A DNA stretch of 64,000 nt from Ruminococcus albus AD2013 (GTDB taxonomy: Bacteria; Bacillota; Clostridia; Oscillospirales; Ruminococcaceae). The notes beneath the pieces are model-generated. The model searched no databases. It was not told where the DNA came from and worked only from the letters and a program-made list of their open reading frames with translations. Where the stretch lies: assembly GCF_000526775.1 (NCBI RefSeq), contig NZ_JAGS01000001.1, positions 2,728,001 to 2,792,000 on the forward strand. Reading direction: 5' to 3'. Of this stretch, positions 33,511 through 40,566 are shown one piece after another (positions within the stretch are counted from its first letter, which is position 1; each line of letters begins with the position of its first letter). Both the position numbers and the translations under genes were made by a program.

Positions 33511-33600
33511 TGAAGCGCTCCTCCTTTCAAATCACTGGGACTCAGTACCGCGGCAGAAGCGGCGACCGCTCTGCCAAAGTACCTTGCACTCATAAATGTA
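33511..33600 (-). other. Structured gap between rpsQ and rplN
   Basis: On the minus strand GGCAGAGCGG pairs with CCGCTTCTGCC across a TCG loop, and outer GGTAC arms may pair with a copy on the far side (GGTACTGAGTCC). It lacks a T run, so it is not a terminator. Adjacent genes in this cluster are normally 10-25 nt apart, so this gap is long and unusually stable. Confidence 0.5.
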
Positions 33601-33858
33601 TTACTTAGCCTTTTCGATGATGTTGACAAGTCTCCATCTCTTATCCTTGGAAAGAGGTCTTGTCTCCATTACCTTTACTGTATCGCCGATACCGCACTCG
33701 TTGTTTTCATCGTGTGCCTTCAGCTTAACAGTCTTCTTGATGATCTTCTTGTACAGAGGGTGCTGAACGTTATCCTTGATGGCAACTACGATAGTCTTAT
33801 CCATCTTATTCGATACAACAGTACCGACTCTGGTTTTTCTCAGATTTCTTTCGCTCAC
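33601..33858 (-). CDS. rpsQ: 30S ribosomal protein S17
   Basis: 85 residues. RNLRKTRVGTVVSNKMDKTI and the ETRPLSKDKRWRLV ending identify S17, an OB-fold primary binder of 16S rRNA. Confidence 0.98.
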   Translation of the reverse strand: MSERNLRKTRVGTVVSNKMDKTIVVAIKDNVQHPLYKKIIKKTVKLKAHDENNECGIGDTVKVMETRPLSKDKRWRLVNIIEKAK

Positions 33859-33876
33859 AGTGATCCTCCTCCTTTA

Positions 33877-34074
33877 TTACTGAGCTTCGGACTCATGCTT
33901 ACGAATGAATGTCTTAACACGAGCAATGTCCTTCTTCACAGCCTGAAGTCTCTTGGGATTCTCCAGCTGGTTCACAGCGTGCTGGAAACGAAGATTGAAC
34001 AGCTCTTCTTTAAGCTCAGCGAGCTTGGTGTTAAGCTCGTCTGCGGTCATTTCCTTGATCTCATTAGCCTTCAT
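33877..34074 (-). CDS. rpmC: 50S ribosomal protein L29
   Basis: 65 residues, coiled helical protein at the tunnel exit. MKANEIKEMTADELNTKLAE and NPKRLQAVKKDIARVKT are typical. The stop of rplP overlaps its start by one nucleotide. Confidence 0.97.
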   Translation of the reverse strand: MKANEIKEMTADELNTKLAELKEELFNLRFQHAVNQLENPKRLQAVKKDIARVKTFIRKHESEAQ

Positions 34075-34496
34075 TACTGCTCACCACCCGTTTCTTTTAC
34101 TATAAACTTACACTTGATAGGGAGCTTGTGCATAGCGAGTCTCATAGCCTCTCTAGCAGTCTCCTCGGGAACACCTGCGATCTCGAACATTACTCTGCCC
34201 GGCTTAACAACAGCTACCCAGTACTCGGGAGCGCCCTTACCTTTACCCATTCGGGTACCCAGGGGCTTTCTTGTTGCAGGCTTGTCAGGGAATATCTTTA
34301 TCCAAACCTGACCGCCTCTCTTGATGTATCTTGTCATAGCGATACGGGCAGCCTCGATCTGGTTAGAGGTGATCCATGCGGGCTCGAGAGCCTGAAGACC
34401 GAAATCACCGTAAGAAACCTTGTTTCCTCTCAGTGCCTTACCGGTCATACGACCTCTGTGCTGTTTTCTGAACTTAACTCTCTTTGGAAGCAGCAT
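34074..34496 (-). CDS. rplP: 50S ribosomal protein L16
   Basis: 140 residues. LLPKRVKFRKQHRGRMTGKA and GRVMFEIAGVPEETAREAMR are diagnostic. It overlaps rpsC and rpmC by a single base each, showing tight coupling. Confidence 0.98.
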   Translation of the reverse strand: MLLPKRVKFRKQHRGRMTGKALRGNKVSYGDFGLQALEPAWITSNQIEAARIAMTRYIKRGGQVWIKIFPDKPATRKPLGTRMGKGKGAPEYWVAVVKPGRVMFEIAGVPEETAREAMRLAMHKLPIKCKFIVKETGGEQ

Positions 34497-35314
34497 TATG
34501 CGTTACCTCCTTCTCTTTTCATGCCGCGAGCCTTGTTGAAGTCTCTGCGGTTATCCTTAGACCTGTCGTCTCTGCGAGGTCTGCGCTTCTTATCGTTCTT
34601 GTCGCTTACGTCGCGTCTGTCGCTTGCAGCAACCTCACCCTTGAGAACTTCGCCTCTGTAGATCCATACCTTGATGCCCAGACGACCATAAGTTGTGTGA
34701 GCCTCAGCAGTACCGTAGTCGATATCTGCTCTGATGGTCTGCAGCGGGATAGTACCCTCGTGATAGCTCTCGCTTCTAGCGATCTCGGCACCGGCAAGTC
34801 TACCGCTTACCTTTACCTTGATACCCTTAGCGCCCAGCTTCATTGCTCTGCCGATGGACTGCTTCATAGCTCTTCTGAAGGAGATTCTGTCCTCCAGATC
34901 GTGAGCGATCTTCTCAGCTACCAGCTGAGCGTTGATGTCGGGGTTCTTTACCTCAACGATGTTGATAGCAACGCTCTTGCCGATCTTCTTCTCGATGCTC
35001 TCGCGGAGCTTATCGATCTCAGCGCCGCCCTTACCGATAACCATACCGGGCTTAGCGCAGTAAATGTGTATTCTAACCTTCTGAGCGCCGTCCTTACCGG
35101 TAAAACGCTCGATCTCAACCTTGGGAACGCCTGCGTAAACGCACTTGTCAGCGGGGTTCTTGGATCTTCTGTTGAGGTCCTTCATGATATCCTTACGAAT
35201 GTTGTAGTCCTCAACCAGAGTGTCGCCGAAAGTGCTCTTATCTGCAAACCAGCGGGAATCCCAATTCTTTATCACACCGACTCTAAGTCCGTGCGGATTA
35301 ACTTTCTGGCCCAT
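34496..35314 (-). CDS. rpsC: 30S ribosomal protein S3
   Basis: 272 residues, longer than the usual ~210-240 because of a highly charged C-terminal tail (RRPRRDDRSKDNRRDFNKA region). The core has a KH domain (KPGMVIGKGGAEIDKLR) and the GRLAGAEIARSE segment. The tail is common in Clostridia but variable. Confidence 0.97.
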   Translation of the reverse strand: MGQKVNPHGLRVGVIKNWDSRWFADKSTFGDTLVEDYNIRKDIMKDLNRRSKNPADKCVYAGVPKVEIERFTGKDGAQKVRIHIYCAKPGMVIGKGGAEIDKLRESIEKKIGKSVAINIVEVKNPDINAQLVAEKIAHDLEDRISFRRAMKQSIGRAMKLGAKGIKVKVSGRLAGAEIARSESYHEGTIPLQTIRADIDYGTAEAHTTYGRLGIKVWIYRGEVLKGEVAASDRRDVSDKNDKKRRPRRDDRSKDNRRDFNKARGMKREGGNA

Positions 35315-35334
35315 AGTTTACCTCCTCTTTCAGC

Positions 35335-35670
35335 TTAATCCTTTTCCTTGAGAACAACAGTGATGTGAGATGTTCTCTTCAGAATTCTATATGCTCTGCC
35401 CTGAGCTCTGGGCATGATCCTCTTCATGATAGGTCCGGGGCAAACGTAGCACTCAGCAACATAGAGGTTGTTCTTATCCATGTTGTGATTGTTCTCTGCG
35501 TTTGCTGCTGCGGACTTGAGGAGCTTCTCCAGATATTCACTTGCAGCCTTTGGTGTATTCTTAACAGTAGCCATTGCTATTTCGTAATCCTTACCTCTGA
35601 TAAGATCAAGGACGATCTGTACCTTACGAGGAGCAATGCGAGCTGTTCTCAGTATAGCCTTTGCTTCCAT
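35335..35670 (-). CDS. rplV: 50S ribosomal protein L22
   Basis: 111 residues. TARIAPRKVQIVLDLIRGK and the hairpin loop region PRAQGRAYRILKRTSHITVV, which lines the exit tunnel, are present. Confidence 0.98.
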   Translation of the reverse strand: MEAKAILRTARIAPRKVQIVLDLIRGKDYEIAMATVKNTPKAASEYLEKLLKSAAANAENNHNMDKNNLYVAECYVCPGPIMKRIMPRAQGRAYRILKRTSHITVVLKEKD

Positions 35671-35686
35671 GTCTGATCCTCCTTAA

Positions 35687-35971
35687 TTACTTCTTACCGT
35701 TGTTCGAGGTCTTGGAGCCTGCGTGGCCCTTGTAGGTCCTTGTGGGAGCGAACTCGCCAAGCTTGTGGCCTACCATATCCTCGGTTACATATACAGGCAC
35801 GTGCTTTCTGCCGTCGTGTACTGCGAATGTATGACCTACGAAGTCAGGGAAGATCGTGGAAGCTCTGCTCCATGTCTTGAGGACTTTCTTCTCGCCTGCT
35901 TCGTTCATAGCAACTACTCTCTTATAAAGAGCCTCCTGAACGTAAGGACCCTTCTTAACACTTCTGCCCAT
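35687..35971 (-). CDS. rpsS: 30S ribosomal protein S19
   Basis: 94 residues. GRSVKKGPYVQEALYKRV and GHKLGEFAPTRTYKGHAG identify S19 of the small-subunit head. Confidence 0.98.
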   Translation of the reverse strand: MGRSVKKGPYVQEALYKRVVAMNEAGEKKVLKTWSRASTIFPDFVGHTFAVHDGRKHVPVYVTEDMVGHKLGEFAPTRTYKGHAGSKTSNNGKK

Positions 35972-35993
35972 TTATCATTGTCCTCCTTTCAGG

Positions 35994-36827
35994 TTACTTG
36001 CCGTTTCTGCGCTTTACGATGAACTTATCGGAACGAGCGTGCTTAGCTCTGGTCTTGTAACCCAGAGTAGGCTTACCCCAAGGAGTAACAGGAGAAGGTC
36101 TACCAACAGGTGACTTACCTTCACCACCACCGTGAGGGTGATCGCAGGGGTTCATTACGGAACCTCTTACGGTAGGTCTCCAGCCCATGTGGCGCTTTCT
36201 ACCTGCCTTACCGATGTTTACGTTAGAGTGGTCGATGTTACCTACCTGACCGATTGTAGCCATGCAGTTAACAGATATCTTTCTCATTTCGCCTGAAGGA
36301 AGTCTTACGAGAGCGTAAGCGCCTTCTCTGCCCATCAGCTGAGCCATGTTACCAGCGGAACGAACGAGCTGAGCGCCCTTGCCGGGATACAGCTCAATGT
36401 TGTGGATGAAAGTACCAACAGGGATATCTGCCAGTGTCAGAGCGTTGCCGGGCTTGATATCAGCATCAGCGCCTGCTCTGATAACATCGCCAACAGCAAG
36501 ACCGTTAGGTGCGATGATGTATCTCTTCTCACCGTCCTCGTACTGAACGAGTGCGATGAATGCAGATCTGTTAGGATCGTACTCGATAGTCTGAACAGTA
36601 GCGTTCATATCGAGCTTGTTTCTCTTAAAATCAATTACACGGTATTTTCTTCTAACTCCGCCGCCTCTGTGACGAACAGTGATTCTACCGTAGCTGTTTC
36701 TTCCCGAATTCTTCTTCAGAGGTTCGAGAAGGGACTTGCAAGGTTCAACCTTAGACAGACCGGAATAGTCGATGACAGTCATGCCTCTTCTACCGGGAGT
36801 CGTGGGCTTGTAAGTCTTTATTGCCAT
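35994..36827 (-). CDS. rplB: 50S ribosomal protein L2
   Basis: 277 residues. The conserved His region (NPCDHPHGGGEGKSP) near the peptidyl-transferase centre is intact, as is GRNSYGRITVRHRGGGVRRK. It follows an unusually long, structured gap after rplW. Confidence 0.98.
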   Translation of the reverse strand: MAIKTYKPTTPGRRGMTVIDYSGLSKVEPCKSLLEPLKKNSGRNSYGRITVRHRGGGVRRKYRVIDFKRNKLDMNATVQTIEYDPNRSAFIALVQYEDGEKRYIIAPNGLAVGDVIRAGADADIKPGNALTLADIPVGTFIHNIELYPGKGAQLVRSAGNMAQLMGREGAYALVRLPSGEMRKISVNCMATIGQVGNIDHSNVNIGKAGRKRHMGWRPTVRGSVMNPCDHPHGGGEGKSPVGRPSPVTPWGKPTLGYKTRAKHARSDKFIVKRRNGK

Positions 36828-37048
36828 TATAATTCACTCCTTAATATGGTTTTGCGAAAAGGTCAAAGCGTTACGCCAAGTACCCTTCCATACCTACGCT
36901 TTGCGGTCGTATCAAAAGCGGTCCTCGCCGCCTCGCAAAGCCTTTCCGCGTTATCCTCGGTGTTTACGGAGTTCCGCGGGAACTCTTGAATGTGAGCTTT
37001 TCCGAAGTCTCCCGACAGGTTCTCACCTGCCGTTCGTTTCAGGGGAAA
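36828..37048 (-). other. Structured 221-bp gap between rplW and rplB
   Basis: No coding frame with a ribosome-binding site is seen. The minus strand shows several hairpins in series: GGCAGGT-GAGA-ACCTGTC (GNRA-type loop), GAGTTCC-CGC-GGAACTC (perfect), GCTTTGCG ... CGCAAAGC, and AGCGT ... ACGCT. This is either a cis-acting RNA or a small RNA processed from the S10 transcript. A gap of this size is unusual at this position. Confidence 0.55.
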
Positions 37049-37339
37049 TTAGTACATACCGTCGAAGAATTCGATGGTCTTTTCGCCCTCAAGAGTAACG
37101 ATAGCCTTTTTCCAGTCAGGGCGGAAACCTGTGTATCTGCCCATTCTCTTCTCTTTGCCCTTAACGCTGATGGTGTTTACCTTAGCAACTTTCACATCGA
37201 AGATCTCCTCGATAGCCTTAGCGATCTCGATCTTGTTAGCGTCCTTGGCAACCTGGAAGGTGTACTTGTTATCAGCGAGTCTGTCCATAGAGTCCTCGGT
37301 GATGATAGGCTTTATGATAATATCGTGAGCATTTTTCAT
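37049..37339 (-). CDS. rplW: 50S ribosomal protein L23
   Basis: 96 residues. DIIIKPIITEDSMDRLADNK and KVAKVNTISVKGKEKRMGRY are typical L23, the docking site for SRP and trigger factor. Its start overlaps the rplD stop by one base. Confidence 0.98.
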   Translation of the reverse strand: MKNAHDIIIKPIITEDSMDRLADNKYTFQVAKDANKIEIAKAIEEIFDVKVAKVNTISVKGKEKRMGRYTGFRPDWKKAIVTLEGEKTIEFFDGMY

Positions 37340-37962
37340 TAAGCGTATACCTCCTCGATCTTCTTTACAGCCTCCGAAGATACGATGAACTTATCGTAGT
37401 TCAGGATATCGTAAACATTCAGTGTGTTTACGGTAGCTGTCTTGACACCGGGAATGTTTGCAGCGCTCTTAACTACCTTTGCATCAACATCAGCAGTTAC
37501 GATGAGAGCCTTGCCCTCAGCGCCGATTGCCTTGAGCATATCAACCATAACCTTGGTCTTATACTCCTTGGTCTCGATCTCGTTAACAACGATGATGTTG
37601 TTGTCGATGACCTTAGTGGAGAATGCAGACTTCATAGCAAGTCTTCTCTCCTTTTTATTCAGCGAATAGCTGTAATCTCTGGGCTTAGGACCAAGAGCGA
37701 TACCGCCGTGTACCCACTGAGGAGCTCTGATGGAGCCCTGTCTTGCGTGGCCGGTACCCTTCTGTCTCCAGGGCTTTCTGCCGCCGCCCTGTACCTCTGT
37801 TCTGGTGAGGGTGGACTGTGTGCCCTGTCTCTGGTTAGCCAGGAAATTAACTACCATAGCGTGCATAAGTGCCTTGTTAGGCTCGATGCCGAATATAGCA
37901 TCGTTCAGCTCAGTGTCAGCTACCTTGTTGCCTGTCATATCAACTACTGCGATTTTTGACAT
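37339..37962 (-). CDS. rplD: 50S ribosomal protein L4
   Basis: 207 residues. The start at 37962 (MSKIAVVDMTGN) has AAGGAGG 8 nt upstream. The central loop (GGGRKPWRQKGTGHARQGS) reaches into the exit tunnel. L4 represses the S10 operon in E. coli; whether it does so here is unknown. Confidence 0.98.
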   Translation of the reverse strand: MSKIAVVDMTGNKVADTELNDAIFGIEPNKALMHAMVVNFLANQRQGTQSTLTRTEVQGGGRKPWRQKGTGHARQGSIRAPQWVHGGIALGPKPRDYSYSLNKKERRLAMKSAFSTKVIDNNIIVVNEIETKEYKTKVMVDMLKAIGAEGKALIVTADVDAKVVKSAANIPGVKTATVNTLNVYDILNYDKFIVSSEAVKKIEEVYA

Positions 37963-37979
37963 ATTAACTCCTCCTTCCA

Positions 37980-38618
37980 CTAAGCCTTCTTCTTAACGCT
38001 GTCGCAGATGGTCACTGTTCCGTTCTTAGGACCGGGGATAGCGCCCTTGATAGCGATAAGATTATTCTCTGCGTCAACCTTTACAACTGTCAGATTCTGA
38101 ACAGTAACCTTTACGTTACCGTACTGACCAGGCATCTTCTTGCCCTTGTAGATCCTTGAAGGATCGGAGCAAGCGCCGTAGGAACCTGCATGTCTGTGTA
38201 CAGGACCTGTACCGTGAGTTTCCTTAAGTCTGTGGCCGTTGTGACGCTTGATAGTACCACTGAAACCGTGACCCTTGCTGGTGCCGCTGACATCAACAAC
38301 GTCGCCCTCAGCGAATACGTCTGCCTTTACGATGTCGCCAACGTTGATAGCTGAGATATCAGCCAGTCTGAACTCCTTAAGAGTTCTCTTCATAGCAACG
38401 TCAGCCTTCTTGAAGTGACCCTGGAGAGGCTTGTTTACTCTCTTGGCTCTGATCTCGCCATAACCCAGCTGTACAGCCTCATAACCGTCTTTTTCAACAG
38501 TCTTCTTCTGAACAACTACGCAGGGACCTGCTTCAACAACTGTTACAGGAACGATCTTTCCTGCTTCATCGAAGATCTGTGTCATACCGATCTTCTTACC
38601 GATGATTCCCTTCTGCAT
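37980..38618 (-). CDS. rplC: 50S ribosomal protein L3
   Basis: 212 residues. KGIIGKKIGMTQIFDEAGK at the start and SHGTGPVHRHAGSYGACSDP-like core residues around the modified glutamine region identify L3. Second gene of the operon. Confidence 0.98.
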   Translation of the reverse strand: MQKGIIGKKIGMTQIFDEAGKIVPVTVVEAGPCVVVQKKTVEKDGYEAVQLGYGEIRAKRVNKPLQGHFKKADVAMKRTLKEFRLADISAINVGDIVKADVFAEGDVVDVSGTSKGHGFSGTIKRHNGHRLKETHGTGPVHRHAGSYGACSDPSRIYKGKKMPGQYGNVKVTVQNLTVVKVDAENNLIAIKGAIPGPKNGTVTICDSVKKKA

Positions 38619-38714
38619 GATTTTTCCTCCTTATGGTTATTGGTCGGCATTTACCGACATGACCTGCTAAAACCTCGTTTTTTGAGACCCTTATGGGTCG
38701 GTCTCATTTGGAGA
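38619..38714 (-). other. Gap between rpsJ and rplC with hairpins
   Basis: Minus strand: GAGACC-GACCCATAA-GGGTCTC, and GTCGG ... CCGAC nearer rplC. Neither has a U tail. Possible RNA processing or translational control site; nothing else seen. Confidence 0.4.
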
Positions 38715-39029
38715 TTACTTGACCTCCATAACGATGTTTACGCCGGCGGGAAGCTCAAGGTTCTCAAGAGTAGATATCGTCTCCTTGGTGGGTCTGATAA
38801 CATCTATGAGTCTCTTGTGAGTTCTCAGCTCGAACTGCTCACGGCTGTCCTTGTACTTGTGTACAGCTCTCAGGATCGTTACTACCTCTTTGTTGGTAGG
38901 CAGCGGGATAGGTCCGGAAACCTGTGCGCCTGAACGCTTAACCGCCTCAACGATCTTTGCAGCTGCGCTGTCAACTACAGCGTGCTCATAGCCCTTGATC
39001 TTGATCCTCATCTTCTCATTGACTGCCAC
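38715..39029 (-). CDS. rpsJ: 30S ribosomal protein S10
   Basis: 104 residues. KMRIKIKGYEHAVVDSAAAK, GPIPLPT and THKRLIDVIRPTKETISTL are diagnostic. GTG start with TAAGGAGG upstream. First gene of the S10-spc-alpha supercluster; also the NusE antitermination factor. Confidence 0.98.
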   Translation of the reverse strand: MAVNEKMRIKIKGYEHAVVDSAAAKIVEAVKRSGAQVSGPIPLPTNKEVVTILRAVHKYKDSREQFELRTHKRLIDVIRPTKETISTLENLELPAGVNIVMEVK

Positions 39030-39486
39030 TTAAATCGCCTCCTTACAGCAATATAAAAATTGTTTTAGGGGCAAGTCTTTAGCCAAGCCTCAGTCAATTG
39101 CACAAACGATCGACTTTTCATTTTGTCAAATGCTCAACCGCTTGTGCAATTGACAGGCTTGTAAGACTATCCGTAGTACCTGTGAGATATTTTTCTCAAT
39201 CTACACTCTACCGTGTGTTCCCTGATCATTTTATAAAAAATCCCGAGACCTGCAAGCAGGCTCCCGGACCGAAATCAGGCACATGGTCATGCATTAAGCT
39301 AAAAGAGCGCAGGATATCCCACAGCTCCCTCGCAAGAAGCATAACACATACAGTGCTCGGTATTACAGTCGCCCGGTTTAAAATCGGACATACTCCGCGG
39401 AAATTACCTGACCTACTGTCAGCAACCTTCCGTTTCATCGCATATCATTTGTGTATCTCATTTAAGATACACTGTGCAGTCACGCA
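39030..39486 (-). promoter_or_regulatory. Long structured leader of the S10 operon
   Basis: About 457 nt between the predicted start of transcription and rpsJ. In order on the minus strand: an AT-rich hairpin (GTGTATCTTAAATGAGATACAC), a region of weaker pairing, an intrinsic terminator (39235-39267), then a very long hairpin at 39074-39168 with arms AGTCTT.CAAGCCT.GTCAATTGCACAA on each side (about 25 pairs with small bulges). The arrangement points to regulation by transcription attenuation. No known riboswitch or T-box core is recognised. Confidence 0.6.
39235..39267 (-). terminator. Intrinsic terminator inside the S10 leader
   Basis: Minus strand: CCGGGA-G-CCTG-CTTG-CAGG-T-CTCGGG then ATTTTTTAT. 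It lies ~220 nt after the predicted start and ~205 nt before rpsJ, so it must be bypassed or regulated for the ribosomal genes to be expressed. Confidence 0.8.
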
Positions 39487-39492
39487 AGTATT

Positions 39493-39521
39493 ATTATACA
39501 CTACGTTTACCTATTTTGCAA
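39493..39521 (-). promoter_or_regulatory. Sigma-A promoter of the S10 supercluster
   Basis: Minus strand: TTGCAA (39516-39521), 17-nt spacer, perfect TATAAT (39493-39498). Confidence 0.75.
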
Positions 39522-39706
39522 GGGTTTTGGGAAAATTTATACGTATTTTCAGTGTAGAAATTTTGCTCCGCAAATCGCATTATTTTATACATTTCATACA
39601 ATCAATCAAAACGCCGTTTTCTCTCAAGAATCTGATGCACTATTCTAATAGTATACTCCATCCGAATGTATTTTTCTCAAATTAAAAATGAATTTTGTCA
39701 TCACCC

Positions 39707-39735
39707 TTGACATATCCGCCCCGATACTATATCAT
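39707..39735 (+). promoter_or_regulatory. Sigma-A promoter of the XRE regulator
   Basis: Perfect TTGACA (39707-39712), 17-nt spacer, TATCAT (39730-39735). About 120 nt before the gene. The segment 39522-39706 shows no gene or clear signal. Confidence 0.6.
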
Positions 39736-39862
39736 ATACTTATACAAATCCTCTGTCAAACACTTTTGTCACCCGATTTTACGCGGTGTCAAGAGCATTT
39801 GGTAGAAATCTTCGGTCACATCTGCTATGATGAGTACACACCCAAAGAAAGGAGGGTACCGA

Positions 39863-40459
39863 ATGGAACTCAGCAAGACCAAAAAAAGACTGCGCACAGA
39901 AAAGGGCTGGTCACAGGAAACTCTCGCCGAGAAAGCTTATGTCAGCCGACAGACTATCTCCAACTGGGAGAACGAAAAGAACTACCCCGATGTTCACAGC
40001 CTGCTTATCCTCAGCGACCTGTTCGGCGTGTCCCTCGATGAACTTATCAAAGGAGATGTTGAAACCATGAAAAACACTATCCACAACAAAGACGCATCTG
40101 CGCTCAAACGCGCCCAGTGGTGCGGTGTAATCGGGCTGATACTGCTTATGGCTGTTGTTACCCCCATCTATGAACACTTCGGTACTGTCGGTATGGTTAT
40201 TGGCAGTCTGCTTGCAGGGGCACTAGCTGTATTTACTTTCATGTCATTCCACAAAATGGAAGCTATCAAATCCGAACACGATATCCAGACCCAGCGCGAG
40301 ATAATCGCATTTATGAACGGTGAGACTCTCGACGATATCGAAAAAGCAAAAGAACAGGGGATACGCAATTCAAACCGCCGCGGAATGATAGCCGCACTTG
40401 TGATATGCGGCATAAGCATCATCGTGACCATTATCCACCTCATAGCTATGATTGTATAA
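39863..40459 (+). CDS. XRE-family regulator with C-terminal membrane helices
   Basis: 198 residues. An N-terminal helix-turn-helix of the Cro/C1 type (residues 1-60; WSQETLAEKAYVSRQTISNWEN is the recognition region) is joined to two membrane helices (about residues 90-130, GVIGLILLMAVVTPIYEHFG and the next one) and a last helix at the C-terminus. Such membrane-bound XRE proteins are common in Firmicutes; the signal is unknown. ATG at 39863 is chosen because AAGGAGGG precedes it; an in-frame ATG at 39827 lacks a site. Confidence 0.88.
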   Translation: MELSKTKKRLRTEKGWSQETLAEKAYVSRQTISNWENEKNYPDVHSLLILSDLFGVSLDELIKGDVETMKNTIHNKDASALKRAQWCGVIGLILLMAVVTPIYEHFGTVGMVIGSLLAGALAVFTFMSFHKMEAIKSEHDIQTQREIIAFMNGETLDDIEKAKEQGIRNSNRRGMIAALVICGISIIVTIIHLIAMIV

Positions 40460-40462
40460 CAT

Positions 40463-40500
40463 AAAGTCCCCGACCGTTCCGAACGCTCGGGGACTTAATT
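40463..40500 (+). terminator. Intrinsic terminator after the XRE gene
   Basis: AAGTCCCCGA/TCGGGGACTT stem, 13-nt loop, then AATTCT. The weak T tract makes it moderate. Confidence 0.7.
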
Positions 40501-40512
40501 CTATCCTTCCAC

Positions 40513-40546
40513 AAAAAACCGCCGCACCCCAAACGGAGTGCGGCGA
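40513..40546 (-). terminator. Intrinsic terminator after the pyruvate oxidoreductase gene
   Basis: Minus strand: CGCCGCACTCC-GTTT-GGGGTGCGGCG followed by GTTTTTTG. Strong. Confidence 0.9.
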
Positions 40547-40566
40547 TAATTATTTACTTATGAAAA

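Noticed and set aside
39226..39438. 70-residue leftward frame in the S10 leader
   Set aside because: It overlaps the intrinsic terminator and has no Shine-Dalgarno sequence; it is more likely leader RNA.
39030..39486. T-box or known riboswitch in the S10 leader
   Set aside because: No T-box AGGGTGG-type bulge, specifier loop or other known conserved core is visible.
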